In this document: piece after piece, positions 9,095 through 18,796 of the stretch
How the letters are laid out: every line of letters begins with the position of its first letter
How positions within the stretch are numbered: the stretch's first letter is position 1
Assembly: GCA_019739215.1 (NCBI GenBank)
Contig: JAHHDR010000032.1
Span: forward strand, 62,001-126,000
DNA from: Rhizobium sp.
Lineage (GTDB): Bacteria; Pseudomonadota; Alphaproteobacteria; Rhizobiales; Rhizobiaceae
Length of the DNA: 64,000 nucleotides
Direction: 5' to 3'
Program-made: the position numbers and the translations under genes
The notes under the pieces: model-generated
Databases searched by the model: none
Told to the model about the DNA's origin: nothing
What the model saw: only the letters and a program-made list of their open reading frames with translations

Positions 9095-9757
9095 ATGGGC
9101 TATTCGCTCAATTTCGCCGCCGTCTGGCGCAGCTTCGACCAGCTTCTCGAAGGCCTGGTGCTCAGCCTCGGCCTGGCCTTCGTTTCCATCCTGATCGGCG
9201 CCCTGATCGGTTTATTTGTCGCCTTCGCACTGATCGCCAGGAATGGCTGGGTCAGGGCCACGGCAGCGACCTACGTGACGATCATCCGCAACCTGCCGAT
9301 TCTCGTGCTGGTGCTTTTCGTCTATTTCGCGCTGCCGCAAATGGGCGTGCGGCTGGGCAAGATCGAAAGCTTCGTCGCAGTGCTTTCCGTCTATTCCGGC
9401 GCCTATCTTGCCGAGGTCTTCCGTGCCGGCCTGTTGTCGATCCCGAAGGGACTGACGGAAGCGGGGCTGGCGATCGGCCTGACGCCGATGCAGATCCGCG
9501 CATCGATCATCGCGCCGCTGATGCTGCGCAACGTGCTGCCGTCGCTGTCCTCGACCATGATTTCCCTGTTCAAGGACACGTCTCTGGCCGCCGCCATCGC
9601 CGTTCCCGAACTCACATTCGAGGCGCGCAAGATCAATGTCGAGACCTTCCGTGTCATCGAGACCTGGATCGTCGCTTCCGGTCTTTATGTTGCGACCTGC
9701 TCCCTGCTCGCGGCGCTCTTGCGCATTGTCGAGCGGCGACTGGCGATTGCGAGGTGA
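9095..9757 (+). CDS. Amino acid ABC importer permease 1 (HisM/GlnP type)
   Basis: Inner-membrane permease of 220 residues with about five hydrophobic helices. It carries the family pattern RNLPILVLV and the coupling loop EAGLAIGLTPMQIRASIIAPLM. The ATG at 9095 gives the normal N-terminus; the frame is open further upstream but that part overlaps the binding-protein gene. It lies 4 bp before the second permease and probably forms a heterodimer with it. Confidence 0.88.
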   Translation: MGYSLNFAAVWRSFDQLLEGLVLSLGLAFVSILIGALIGLFVAFALIARNGWVRATAATYVTIIRNLPILVLVLFVYFALPQMGVRLGKIESFVAVLSVYSGAYLAEVFRAGLLSIPKGLTEAGLAIGLTPMQIRASIIAPLMLRNVLPSLSSTMISLFKDTSLAAAIAVPELTFEARKINVETFRVIETWIVASGLYVATCSLLAALLRIVERRLAIAR

Positions 9758-9761
9758 TGCG

Positions 9762-10427
9762 ATGACGGATGTTTCAGGTTTCCTCGATCAGCTCTGGATC
9801 GCCCGCTACGTCGTCCTCAAGGGTCTGGGCGTCACCGTGTCGACTTCGCTGCTGTCGATTGTCGCCGGCTCGCTGCTGGGCGTTCTCGTCGGGCTTTCGC
9901 TGGCCTATGGAAATCGCGCCCTGCGCCTGCTCGTGCGTGCCTATACCGACTTCATCCGAGGCACCCCCGTGCTGGTCCTGGTTCTTGCGAGCTACTACGT
10001 GCTCTCCACGATCGGCATCGAGCTCGGGCCGTTCCAGGCCGGCGTGCTCGCACTGGCGATCTTCTGTTCTTCGCATGTCGGAGAGATCGTGCGCGGAGGG
10101 CTTCAGGCAATACCTCAGGGGCAGACGGAAGCGGCCAAGGCCATCGGCCTTACCTTCGGCCAAACCTTTGCCCATGTCCTGTGGCCGCAGGCGCTTAGGC
10201 AGTTCCTGCCCGCCTGGGTCAACACCGCAGCCGAAATGGTCAAGGCCTCGACGCTTCTTTCCGTCATCGGCGTTGCGGAACTGCTCCTGCGCACCCAGGA
10301 GATCATCTCGCGAAACTTCATGAGCCTGCAGTTCTATTTCTTTGCCGGGTTTCTCTATTTCGCCATCAACTATGCCATCGAGCGCTTCGGCAAATATGTC
10401 GAGCGCAAGACCGCCGTCCCGTCGTGA
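9762..10427 (+). CDS. Amino acid ABC importer permease 2 (HisM/GlnP type)
   Basis: Second inner-membrane permease, 221 residues, with the characteristic [12 protein letters not shown] segment and the coupling loop [25 protein letters not shown]. Starts 4 bp after permease 1 and its stop overlaps a possible GTG start of the ATPase, indicating tight coupling. Partner of permease 1 in the importer pore. Confidence 0.88.
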   Translation: MTDVSGFLDQLWIARYVVLKGLGVTVSTSLLSIVAGSLLGVLVGLSLAYGNRALRLLVRAYTDFIRGTPVLVLVLASYYVLSTIGIELGPFQAGVLALAIFCSSHVGEIVRGGLQAIPQGQTEAAKAIGLTFGQTFAHVLWPQALRQFLPAWVNTAAEMVKASTLLSVIGVAELLLRTQEIISRNFMSLQFYFFAGFLYFAINYAIERFGKYVERKTAVPS

Positions 10428-10438
10428 GGCCACACGTC

Positions 10439-11209
10439 ATGAACAAGGTACTTCTCGAAATCCAGAACCTGCGCAAGCAATATGGCGCCGTCGAAGTCCT
10501 CAAGGGCGTCGATTGCACCATGCAGGAAGGCGAGGTGATCTCGATCATCGGATCGTCCGGCTCCGGCAAGACCACGATGCTGCGCTGCATCAACATGCTG
10601 GAGGAATTCCAGGGCGGGCAGATCCGCCTCGCCGGCGAGGAAATCGGTTATGTGGTCGAGGGCTCCACGCGCCGGCGCAAGAGCGAAAGGGAGATCGCAC
10701 GCCAGCGCGCACTCACCGGCATGGCCTTCCAGCAGTTCAACCTCTTTCCCCACATGACCGCGGCGCAAAACGTCATGCTCGGCCTCGTCAAGGTCAAGAA
10801 GATGTCGCGTGACGAGGCGCGCACGGTGGCGGACAGCTGGCTCGACCGGGTGGGCCTGTCAAGCCGCGGCGATCACTATCCCGGCCAGCTTTCCGGCGGC
10901 CAGCAACAGCGTGTCGCCATCGCCCGCGCCATCGCCATGGCGCCGCGGCTGATGCTGTTCGACGAGGTGACATCCGCACTCGATCCCGAACTCGTGGGCG
11001 AAGTGTTGCAGGTGATCAAGGGCCTGGCATCCGATGGCATGAGCATGCTGCTCGTGACCCATGAAATGCGCTTCGCCTATGAGGTTTCCAACCGCGTGAT
11101 CTTCATGAACCAGGGCGTCATCTGCGAGGAAGGCGACCCGAACGAAATGTTCGTCAACCCAAAGACGGAAAGGCTCGCCGAGTTCCTGAAGACATCCAGC
11201 TTCAACTGA
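10439..11209 (+). CDS. Amino acid ABC importer ATP-binding protein
   Basis: ATPase of a polar amino acid importer, 256 residues. Motifs in order: Walker [11 protein letters not shown]-loop [12 protein letters not shown], signature LSGGQQQR, Walker [12 protein letters not shown] and the LVTHEM switch. It carries the insert after the first domain that is usual for the HisP/GlnQ group. A GTG at 10424 overlapping the permease stop is an alternative start; the ATG at 10439 gives the usual N-terminus. RidA follows after 18 bp. Confidence 0.9.
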   Translation: MNKVLLEIQNLRKQYGAVEVLKGVDCTMQEGEVISIIGSSGSGKTTMLRCINMLEEFQGGQIRLAGEEIGYVVEGSTRRRKSEREIARQRALTGMAFQQFNLFPHMTAAQNVMLGLVKVKKMSRDEARTVADSWLDRVGLSSRGDHYPGQLSGGQQQRVAIARAIAMAPRLMLFDEVTSALDPELVGEVLQVIKGLASDGMSMLLVTHEMRFAYEVSNRVIFMNQGVICEEGDPNEMFVNPKTERLAEFLKTSSFN

Positions 11210-11227
11210 AAGAGAAGAGAGAATATC

Positions 11228-11617
11228 ATGACGATCAAACGTTACGGAGCAGGCGAGACCGGTGCCGGCGGCCAGCCTCTCCCCTTCGCCCGCGCGGTCG
11301 AAGCCAATGGCTGGCTCCATGTTTCCGGCCAGGTGCCGATGGAAGGGGGCGAGATCATTCGCGGCGGTATCGTGGCGGAAAGCCGCAAGGCGATCGAGAA
11401 CCTGATCGGCATCCTGCATGAGGCCGGCTACGGCATCGAGGATGTGGTCCGCGTCGGCGTATGGCTTGACGATCCGCGTGACTTCTGGAGTTTCAACGGG
11501 GTGTATGCCGAATACTTCGGCACCAACCCGCCCGCGCGCGCTTGTGTCCAGTCGCGGATGATGGTCGATTGCAAGGTGGAGGTCGATTGCGTCGCTTACC
11601 GCGCCGATCGCGCCTGA
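11228..11617 (+). CDS. RidA-family enamine/imine deaminase
   Basis: Small trimeric cytoplasmic protein of 129 residues in the Rid (YjgF/YER057c) family, which hydrolyses reactive enamines and imines such as 2-aminoacrylate released by PLP dehydratases. The substrate-binding arginine of the active subfamily is present (Arg104 in PPARACV), as is the early VSGQVP segment. It lies between the importer ATPase and the IclR gene. With the divergent PLP enzyme it would clear the 2-aminoacrylate or aminocrotonate formed from D-serine or D-threonine. Sequence suggests an active Rid protein; the substrate is inference. Confidence 0.88.
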   Translation: MTIKRYGAGETGAGGQPLPFARAVEANGWLHVSGQVPMEGGEIIRGGIVAESRKAIENLIGILHEAGYGIEDVVRVGVWLDDPRDFWSFNGVYAEYFGTNPPARACVQSRMMVDCKVEVDCVAYRADRA

Positions 11618-11635
11618 CGAGATTTGGAGAGAAGC

Positions 11636-12442
11636 ATGACCGAGGCCGCAGCCGACCTGGTATCGCGACGCACGAGGGGACTGGATCGCGCCTTCGAGAT
11701 CCTCGAGTTCCTGCGCGTGAAGCGGCAGCCCATGCGGCCGAACGAGATCGCTTCCGAAATCGGAGCGCCTCGGTCATCGGTGTACGAGCTGGTCAACCTT
11801 CTGCTCAGCCACGGCATGCTCGACTACCAGGGAGGGGACGGCCGGGTTTATCTCGGCCGCCGCCTCTACTTCCTCGGCACGGCCTATGCCGAACAGTTCG
11901 ACCTGATGCGCGAATGCGACCGCATGTTGGTCCGGCTTGCCGAACAAACCCGCGAGACCGCGCAGATGTGCTTGCTCGAGGGGCGCAAATACACCGTCGC
12001 CATGATGCGAGAAGGCATTCGGCCGTTCCGCATCTCCTCCAATGTCGGCGAACTCGTCTCCATCGTCTGGACGGCGTCGGGCCGACTTCTGGTCTCCCAC
12101 CTGAGCGACCAGCAGATCCTCGATCTCATCCCGCCGGAAGACTTCGTCCTGCCGAGCGGCCGACGGATGGAGGCGGCGGAGTTCATCGCCCAGGTCCGAC
12201 AGGCGAGCCGCGATGGCTTCTTCACCTTCAACAGCGAGGTCGAGAACTTCACCCACTGTTTCGCCGTGCCGGTCTTCCAATCGGACGGCGCCTGCATCGC
12301 GACCCTGTGCCTGGTGGCCCCTCGCGAAGACGGCTTGCGCAATCGCGACGCCTATCTCGAAAGCCTGCTCACGGCAGCCAGCGAAATCTCCGAAAAGCTC
12401 GGCTATACCGCGAAAACCAGCCGTTTGATTTCTGCTGGCTAG
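11636..12442 (+). CDS. IclR-family transcriptional regulator
   Basis: Dimeric regulator of 268 residues with an N-terminal winged helix-turn-helix (about 15-75, containing NEIASEIGAPRSSVYELVNLL) and a C-terminal effector-binding domain. The ATG at 11636 is preferred to an upstream TTG because GGAGAG precedes it. Last gene of the D-amino acid module, so it is probably autoregulated with it; the palindrome at 8121 is a candidate operator. Effector unknown. Confidence 0.88.
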   Translation: MTEAAADLVSRRTRGLDRAFEILEFLRVKRQPMRPNEIASEIGAPRSSVYELVNLLLSHGMLDYQGGDGRVYLGRRLYFLGTAYAEQFDLMRECDRMLVRLAEQTRETAQMCLLEGRKYTVAMMREGIRPFRISSNVGELVSIVWTASGRLLVSHLSDQQILDLIPPEDFVLPSGRRMEAAEFIAQVRQASRDGFFTFNSEVENFTHCFAVPVFQSDGACIATLCLVAPREDGLRNRDAYLESLLTAASEISEKLGYTAKTSRLISAG

Positions 12443-12611
12443 GTTCGGCACGGGCGTAAAATCCCGGCCTCCAAGACATCAGCCGGACGGCGGAAAGATT
12501 GCGAGATCCTTGATAAGCTTGTTGGCATAAGCGAGGGACAGGGAATTCCACCCTTGCACTGGAATCATTCTTGCATCGCGATGGTGCCATTCAACATGGA
12601 TTGTCCCCTGC

Positions 12612-13515
12612 ATGAATCTGATCAATCTCGACATCAAGATGCTGCGCTCGCTGCATACCGTGGCCGAGACGGGCAATGTCACCGAAACCGCGCGCCGGCT
12701 CGGACGGACACAGCCCGCGATTACCCTGCAATTGCAACGGCTTGATGAGATCTGCGGCTTCAATCTCTTTCGCAATGACGGCCGGCGCATGGTCCTCACG
12801 CCGGATGGTGCACTCGTTCTCTCCTACGCCAAGTCGATTCTGCGACTGCATGACGAATTGCTGTCGCGGCTGGCTTCGCCCGACATCGAGGGGCAGGTCA
12901 TTCTGGGAACGCCTGATCTTTATGCATCTTTCCTGCTGCCTTCGATCCTGTCGCTGTTTCGGCGGGCATTTCCGCGCGTCCAGGTCCAGCTCCAGTGTTC
13001 CCTCTCCACGCCGCTGGTGCAGCTTGTGCATAGGGGGCGAGGTCGATGTGGCGCTGGTCACCCGGATGAACGACTTTTCCGGCGGGCAGATCGTGCGCCA
13101 GGAACAGCTCGTATGGCTGACGGGGGATCAATCGGATGCGCATATGGAAACGCCGGTACCGCTGGCATTGCTGCCGCCCGGCAATATCTATCGCGACCAC
13201 GCCATCGATGCCCTGGAGTCGACGCAGCGCAGCTGGCGCATCGCCTGCGTGAGCGAGAGCGTCAACGGCCTGCAGGCCGCGGTCTTTTCCGGAATGGCCG
13301 TCACGGTGCTCGGCCGCAGCGCCAAGGTCGCCGGCATGCGGGAAATCGGCACCGGCACCGGCTTCCCGGCTTTGCCCAAGGTCGATCTGCTGCTCTACAA
13401 GGCGCCGGGAACGAAATCGGCGGCGGCCAACGCCCTGCACGAATATCTCGCCCATTATCTGGGCATCGGACAGGACATGGGCCGGCCGCCGGAAATCAGC
13501 GCTGTGGCGCGCTAG
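12612..13515 (+). pseudogene. LysR-family regulator disrupted by a +1 frameshift
   Basis: The first 140 codons give a LysR winged helix (LRSLHTVAETGNVTETARR, TQPAITLQLQRLDE) and the start of the effector domain. The frame then leaves the family sequence within a run of five G at 13033-13037. Reading resumes correctly in the next frame as GEVDVALVTRMN and continues to the stop at 13515. Removing one G restores one full protein of about 300 residues. This is either a real inactivating mutation or a sequencing error in a homopolymer. The gene is convergent with the amidase at the end of the Mo-hydroxylase operon and is the only regulator near that cluster. Confidence 0.85.
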
Positions 13516-13566
13516 AGCCAGCTCGGCTGCCTTGCGCAGCAACGGCGCGTGCGGGATCGGGGACGG

Positions 13567-15015
13567 CTAGATGCGCGGCCGCATGCCGGACCAGGGCCGA
13601 AGCCGCTCGAGTTCCGCAGCCACGGCCAGGACGAGGTCTTCGCGGCCCCAGGGTGCGACGATCTGCAGGCCGATCGGCAATCCGTCCGGATCGAAGCCGC
13701 ACGGCACCGAGGCTGCGGGAAGCCCGGCGAGGTTGATCGGCCAGGTGAAGGGCGACCATCCGAGATGGCGGTCGACGCTCCTGCCATCGATCAGGTCGAC
13801 GCCAAGCGTACCGGCGTCGAACGCGGTGACCGAGACCGTCGGCGTGAGAAGAACATCGGCATTGGCAAACAGATCGACGAACTGCCCGCGCAGTTTCGAA
13901 CGCAGATGCGTGGCGGCCATGTAATCCATGCCGCTGAACCTGCGCCCCTCCGCGATCACCTCGCGGAACTCCGCATCGGACTCTGCGAACGCCACGTCCG
14001 GCCTGGCGCCGACCGATGATGCCTGTTCGGTGAAGGCGATCGGCTTGAGGACTTTCGCGAGGATGTCCGGATCGAGCGCGATTCCCGCCTTGACGAATTC
14101 GACCGTCGATCCAAGGAGCGCGCCGGTCGCGCCGTCAAAGGCTTTGGCGACATGGGGATCGACTGCAGCATAGCCGAAGTCCCGGGAAACGGCGACCCGC
14201 ACCGGCGGTGCGTCAGCGAGCGGAGACACCTCGCCCAGCGCGCCACGAAGCGAGGCCGCGTCGCGAATGTCGTATCCGGCGATGGTGCGAAGCGTCAGCG
14301 CCGCATCGGCGACGGTGTTGGTAATCGGTCCGGTATGGGCGAGCGAGCCCCAGGACGGCGGAAAGAAGCCGGGCGCGCGCGACACCAGGCCGAAGGTCGG
14401 CTTCAAGCCGAACACGCCGCAGAAGGAAGACGGGACCCGGATCGATCCGACGCCGTCGGTGCCGATGGCGATGGGCCCGGCTCCGGCGGCAACGCCGGCC
14501 GCGGCACCGCCGCTCGATCCGCCGCTGGTGCGGTCGAAATTCCACGGGTTTCGGGTAATGCCGGTGACGGGGCTATCGGCGGTCAGCTTGTAGCCGGATT
14601 CACAGGTCGTCGTCTTGCATGTGGGAATCGCGCCGGCTTGCCGCAGCTTGCTGACAGCGTGGCTGTCGGCGCCGGGCACGAAATCGGCATAGGATGGCGC
14701 CCCAGCCTTTGCCGGCACGCCGGCGACGAACACCAGATCCTTGATGCTGACGGGGATACCCTCCATGGCCCTCGCGCTGCCGTTGCGGTAAGCGCCTGCG
14801 GCCTGTTCGGCAGCCGCGCGGGCACTCTCGAAAAGGTCGGTGACCATGACGTTGCAGGAGGCGTCGACGCGCGTGAGCGTGGCGATCGTGTCCTCGATGA
14901 CATCGACCGGATCGAAGTGGCCGGATTTGTATCCGGCCAGCATTTCGGTCGCGGCAAGGCGTGCGAGGTCCCCCGGCGCGGAGACCGCGCCAGCCCTCAA
15001 TGTGTTGTCGATCAT
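13567..15015 (-). CDS. Amidase-signature hydrolase
   Basis: Cytoplasmic amidase of 482 residues with the Ser-cisSer-Lys triad of the family: Lys92 in PVSIKDL, the Gly/Ser-rich TSGGSSGG around 163-170, and the nucleophile Ser191 in GVGSIRVP. Hydrolyses an amide to acid plus ammonia. Last gene of the operon that starts with the binding protein at 23059, 83 bp after the FAD subunit. Its place beside a molybdenum hydroxylase suggests that one ring-hydroxylation and one amide-cleavage step act on the same imported compound. Substrate unknown. Confidence 0.88.
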   Translation of the reverse strand: MIDNTLRAGAVSAPGDLARLAATEMLAGYKSGHFDPVDVIEDTIATLTRVDASCNVMVTDLFESARAAAEQAAGAYRNGSARAMEGIPVSIKDLVFVAGVPAKAGAPSYADFVPGADSHAVSKLRQAGAIPTCKTTTCESGYKLTADSPVTGITRNPWNFDRTSGGSSGGAAAGVAAGAGPIAIGTDGVGSIRVPSSFCGVFGLKPTFGLVSRAPGFFPPSWGSLAHTGPITNTVADAALTLRTIAGYDIRDAASLRGALGEVSPLADAPPVRVAVSRDFGYAAVDPHVAKAFDGATGALLGSTVEFVKAGIALDPDILAKVLKPIAFTEQASSVGARPDVAFAESDAEFREVIAEGRRFSGMDYMAATHLRSKLRGQFVDLFANADVLLTPTVSVTAFDAGTLGVDLIDGRSVDRHLGWSPFTWPINLAGLPAASVPCGFDPDGLPIGLQIVAPWGREDLVLAVAAELERLRPWSGMRPRI

Positions 15016-15098
15016 GTCTGCTCCTTGAATGCAGCGGCTCGGGCGCTCGGCGCCCGTGCCCTTTTGGAACCGCCCGCCAGGCGATTGTCAGGCGATGG

Positions 15099-15902
15099 TC
15101 AGGCGATCTTCAGCGCCAGGGCCACGGCGCGCTTTGCCATGACCATCACCAGATGGGCGCGATATTCCCGATCGGCATGGATATCGGAGAGCAGCGACGT
15201 CGCATCGATGGATATCCTGTCCAGTGCTTCCGGCGTGAAACTGGCCCCCAGTGCATTTTCGATGTCGGCGGGGCGAAACACCGACGAGCCCGCCCCGGTC
15301 ACGGCGACCCGGATGCCTGAGGCCGTCTTCGCCACGAACACGCCGGCCAGGGCATAGCGCGAGGCAGGATTGCCGAATTTCGAATAGGCCGACATTTCGG
15401 GGATCGGAATGCGGAAACCGGTGATGATCTCCCCCGGCTCGAGTGCCGTCTCGAACATGCCCAGGAAGAAGTCATCCGCGGCGATCCTGCGCCTGTCGGT
15501 GATGATCTCGGCATCGAGCGCCAGGATGGCCGACGGGTAGTCGGCCGCCGGATCGTTGTTGGCCACCGAGCCGCCGATCGTGCCGCGGTGGCGAACCTGC
15601 TGGTCACCGATGCGGGCGGCCAGACGTGCAAGGCCGGGAAGTTTCGCGGCCACCAGGTCTGAGGCCGCGACGTCTGCGTGCCGCGTCATGGCGCCGATGA
15701 CCAGCGCGTCGCCCTCGAGCCTGATGCCCCTGAGCGCGACGATGCCGCTGAGATCGACGATCGTCTCCGGCGAAGCCAGCCGCTGCTTCATCGTCGGCAG
15801 CAGCGTCATCCCGCCGGCGAGCGGCGAGCCGGTGTCGCTGATCGAGAGGAGTGCCACTGCGTCGGCAATGGTTGCGGGCTTGTGGTAGGTGAAGCTTTTC
15901 AT
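15099..15902 (-). CDS. Molybdenum hydroxylase FAD-binding (medium) subunit, CoxM-like
   Basis: FAD subunit of a xanthine oxidase-family enzyme, 267 residues. It has the FAD motifs AGGMTLLP near 30 and TIGGSVANNDPAADYP near 110, plus the C-terminal CO dehydrogenase flavoprotein domain. It would pass electrons from the [2Fe-2S] subunit to an acceptor. The ATG at 15902 follows GAGAGG. It lies 10 bp after the large subunit in the order S-L-M. Confidence 0.9.
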   Translation of the reverse strand: MKSFTYHKPATIADAVALLSISDTGSPLAGGMTLLPTMKQRLASPETIVDLSGIVALRGIRLEGDALVIGAMTRHADVAASDLVAAKLPGLARLAARIGDQQVRHRGTIGGSVANNDPAADYPSAILALDAEIITDRRRIAADDFFLGMFETALEPGEIITGFRIPIPEMSAYSKFGNPASRYALAGVFVAKTASGIRVAVTGAGSSVFRPADIENALGASFTPEALDRISIDATSLLSDIHADREYRAHLVMVMAKRAVALALKIA

Positions 15903-15912
15903 CGGTAACCTC

Positions 15913-18297
15913 TCATTCCGCCGCAAGTCTGGCGCGCGAGTTGCGGATGATGTTCCAGATCCGGTTGGGTGCCGCCGGCATGTCGACATGGGTGACGCCG
16001 AGCGGTCGCAACGCATCCACGACGGCGCTGATGACGGCTGCCGGCGAACCGATCGTGCCGCATTCACCGCAACCCTTGACGCCCATCGGCGTGTGCGCGC
16101 ACATCGTCGACAGAGGTTCCACGACGATCTGCGGCAGGTGGTCGGCGCGCGGCATGCAGTAGTCCATGAAGGAGCCGGACAAGAGCTGGCCCGCATCGTC
16201 ATAGACCCCATGCTCGAACAGCGCCTGGCCGATGCCCTGGACGATGCCGCCATGCAGCTGGCCTTCGACGATCATCGGATTGATGATGGTGCCGACGTCA
16301 TCGACGGCGGTGTAGCGTTCCAGCGTGACGATGCCGGTATCCGGATCGATCTCGACCTCGCAGAAATGCGCGCCGCCCGGATAGGTGAAATTGACCGGAT
16401 CGTAATAGGCCTGCTCTTCCAGGCCGGGCTCCAGCGTTTCGAGCGGAAAATCGAAGGGGACATAGGCCGAGCCGGCGATCTCGACGAAGCTCTTCTTCCT
16501 GTCGGTGCCGGCAACCGAGAACTGGCCGTCCTCGAACACCACGTCCTCGAGGGAGGATTCGAACTGATGGGCGGCAATCTTCCGGCCCTTGAGGATGACC
16601 TTGTCACTTGCCTTGTTCAGCGCGGACCCACCGACAACCAGCGAACGCGAGCCATAGGTGCCCATGCCGAACTGGACCTTGTCCGTATCACCGAAGACGA
16701 CATCGATATTCTCGAATGGCACCCCGAGGCGTTCCGACACGATCTGGGCAAAGGTCGTCTCGTGTCCCTGGCCGTGATTGTGGGTGCCGATCAGCACCGT
16801 GATGGCGCCGGAAGGATGGACGCGCACCGTCGCACTCTCATAGAGGCCGCCGCGGGCGCCGAGCGAACCGGCCAGGCGGGACGGCGCCAGGCCGCAGGCC
16901 TCGACATAGGTGGAGATGCCGAGACCGCGATACTTCCCGCGCGAGGCGGCCTCGCTGCGACGGCTTTCGAAGCCCGCGACGTCGGCGAGGATTTCGGCCC
17001 GGTCGAGGCAAGCGCCCGGATCGCCGCTGTCATATTCGACCAGCACCGGCGTCTGATAGGGATAGGCTTCCTTTGGAATGATGTTGCGGCGACGGATCTC
17101 GATCTTGTCGATGCCCATTTCAAGCGCCGCGGTATCGACGAGGCGCTCGACCACGAATGTCGCCTCCGGCCGGCCGGCCCCACGATAGGCATCGACCGGC
17201 ACGGTGTTGGTGAAGACAACCTTCACCTCGCAATAGATCGAGGGGATGACGTAGACGCCCGACAGCAGCGGCGCATAGAGATTGGTCGGAATGTTGGGGC
17301 CGAACGTGGAGAGGTAGCCGCCCATGTTGGCATATGTCTTGACGCGGATCGCCAGGAACTTGCCGTTCGCATCAAGCGCCAGTTCGGCCTCGGTCACATG
17401 GTCGCGGCCATGGGCATCCGATATGAAGCCTTCCGAACGCTGGCAGACCCACTTGACCGCGCCGCCGAGCTTGCCGGCGGCCCATGTCACGACAGCCTCT
17501 TCGGCATAGTGGAACTGCTTGACGCCGAAGCCGCCGCCGACGTCCGGTGCGACGACGCGCAACTTGTGTTGCGGGATGTGCAGCACAACTTCGCCCATCA
17601 GCAGGCGCACCACATGCGGAAACTGGCTTGTCGTCCAGAGCGTGTATTGCCCGTTGGCGAAATCATATTCGCCGATGGCTGCGCGCGGCTCCATCGGATT
17701 GCCCACCAGGCGCTGGTTGACCAGTTCGACATGCGTCACATGGTCGGCCGTCTGGAACGCGCGTTCCACGGCATCGGCATCGCCGAGATCCCAGTCGCAG
17801 CACAGGTTGTTGGGGACTTCGTCATAGATCTGCGGCGCGCCGGGCTGCAGGGCCTCGACGACGCCGACCACGGCTGGCAGCACCTCGTAGTCGACCGCGA
17901 CCAGTTCGACGGCGGCCTCGGCCTGCTCCTGCGTGTCGGCGACCACGAAGGCGACCGCATCTCCGACATAGCGGACCTTGCCGGTGGCAAGCGGCGGATG
18001 CGGCGGCTCGTTCATCGGATTGCCGTCCTTGCCGCGAATGCCCCAGCCGACAGGCAGACCGCCGACATTGTCGGCCTTCATGTCCTCACCGGTGTAGATC
18101 GCCCTGACGCCGGGCGACGCAAGTGCTGCCGCAATATCAATGGACCTGATGACGGCATGCGCATGGGGAGAGCGGACGAAAACGCCGATCGCCATGTTGG
18201 GCCGCTTGATATCGGCGACATAGTTGCCGCGCCCTGTGACAAAGCGCAGGTCTTCCTTGCGCTTTGGCGATAGTCCGATTCCGATGACCTCTGCCAT
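15913..18297 (-). CDS. Molybdenum hydroxylase large subunit, CoxL-like (form II)
   Basis: Molybdopterin-binding catalytic subunit, 794 residues from the ATG at 18297 (AGGGAC upstream). The active-site loop reads AYRGAGR (about 370-376), the form II type. True aerobic CO dehydrogenase (form I) has AYRCSFR, so CO is unlikely to be the substrate. Also present: GGGFGVKQ for Mo-cofactor binding, GQGHET, and the conserved glutamate in GVKGCGECGTIGS near the C-terminus. Such enzymes hydroxylate N-heterocycles or aldehydes using water. Encoded in an operon with its own importer and an amidase. Assembly helpers CoxG, CoxD and CoxE are encoded divergently. Confidence 0.9.
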   Translation of the reverse strand: MAEVIGIGLSPKRKEDLRFVTGRGNYVADIKRPNMAIGVFVRSPHAHAVIRSIDIAAALASPGVRAIYTGEDMKADNVGGLPVGWGIRGKDGNPMNEPPHPPLATGKVRYVGDAVAFVVADTQEQAEAAVELVAVDYEVLPAVVGVVEALQPGAPQIYDEVPNNLCCDWDLGDADAVERAFQTADHVTHVELVNQRLVGNPMEPRAAIGEYDFANGQYTLWTTSQFPHVVRLLMGEVVLHIPQHKLRVVAPDVGGGFGVKQFHYAEEAVVTWAAGKLGGAVKWVCQRSEGFISDAHGRDHVTEAELALDANGKFLAIRVKTYANMGGYLSTFGPNIPTNLYAPLLSGVYVIPSIYCEVKVVFTNTVPVDAYRGAGRPEATFVVERLVDTAALEMGIDKIEIRRRNIIPKEAYPYQTPVLVEYDSGDPGACLDRAEILADVAGFESRRSEAASRGKYRGLGISTYVEACGLAPSRLAGSLGARGGLYESATVRVHPSGAITVLIGTHNHGQGHETTFAQIVSERLGVPFENIDVVFGDTDKVQFGMGTYGSRSLVVGGSALNKASDKVILKGRKIAAHQFESSLEDVVFEDGQFSVAGTDRKKSFVEIAGSAYVPFDFPLETLEPGLEEQAYYDPVNFTYPGGAHFCEVEIDPDTGIVTLERYTAVDDVGTIINPMIVEGQLHGGIVQGIGQALFEHGVYDDAGQLLSGSFMDYCMPRADHLPQIVVEPLSTMCAHTPMGVKGCGECGTIGSPAAVISAVVDALRPLGVTHVDMPAAPNRIWNIIRNSRARLAAE

Positions 18298-18308
18298 GTC
18301 CCTGCCCT

Positions 18309-18782
18309 TCACGATGCGTCACGCATGGCGGCGGCGCCAGCGATCACGGATTTGACGATGTTCTGGTAGCCCGTACAGCGACAGATGTTGCCTTCGAGCC
18401 ATTCCCGCACCTCCGCCTCGGACGGATCGGGATTGTGGCTGACGAGATCGATCGAGCTCATCAGCATGCCCGGCGTACAGAAGCCGCATTGCAGGCCGTG
18501 GTTCTCGCGGAACGCATGTTGCATCGGATGCAGTGCGCTGGGGTCCTTCGACAGGCCCTCGACGGTATTGACCGACGCGCCATCCACGGACACGGCCAGA
18601 AGCGTGCAGCTCTTGACGGATTCCCCATCGAGATGGACGACGCATGCGCCGCACTGGCTGGTATCGCAGCCGACATGGGTCCCGGTCATCGACAGGGTCT
18701 CGCGGATCAGGTCGACCAGGAGCATCGAGGGATCGACATCCATCTTCATCGGGCGGTCGTTCAGGGTAAAGGATATGTCCAT
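18309..18782 (-). CDS. Molybdenum hydroxylase [2Fe-2S] (small) subunit, CoxS-like
   Basis: Electron-transfer subunit of 157 residues with the eight cysteines of two [2Fe-2S] clusters. The ferredoxin-type set is in GCDTSQCGACVV with a further Cys downstream, and the C-terminal set is in CGFCTPGM and NICRCTGY. It lies 14 bp after the ATPase gene and 11 bp before the large subunit, joining importer and enzyme genes in one transcript. Confidence 0.93.
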   Translation of the reverse strand: MDISFTLNDRPMKMDVDPSMLLVDLIRETLSMTGTHVGCDTSQCGACVVHLDGESVKSCTLLAVSVDGASVNTVEGLSKDPSALHPMQHAFRENHGLQCGFCTPGMLMSSIDLVSHNPDPSEAEVREWLEGNICRCTGYQNIVKSVIAGAAAMRDAS

Positions 18783-18796
18783 GGCTGCTGCTCCGG

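Noticed and set aside
15889-18273. A 794-codon open frame opposite the Mo-hydroxylase large subunit
   Set aside because: It is the antisense shadow of a GC-rich gene. Its product is low in complexity and matches no family, while the opposite strand has a clear CoxL.
15099-18782. Aerobic CO dehydrogenase
   Set aside because: The large-subunit loop is AYRGAGR and not the AYRCSFR of true CO dehydrogenase.
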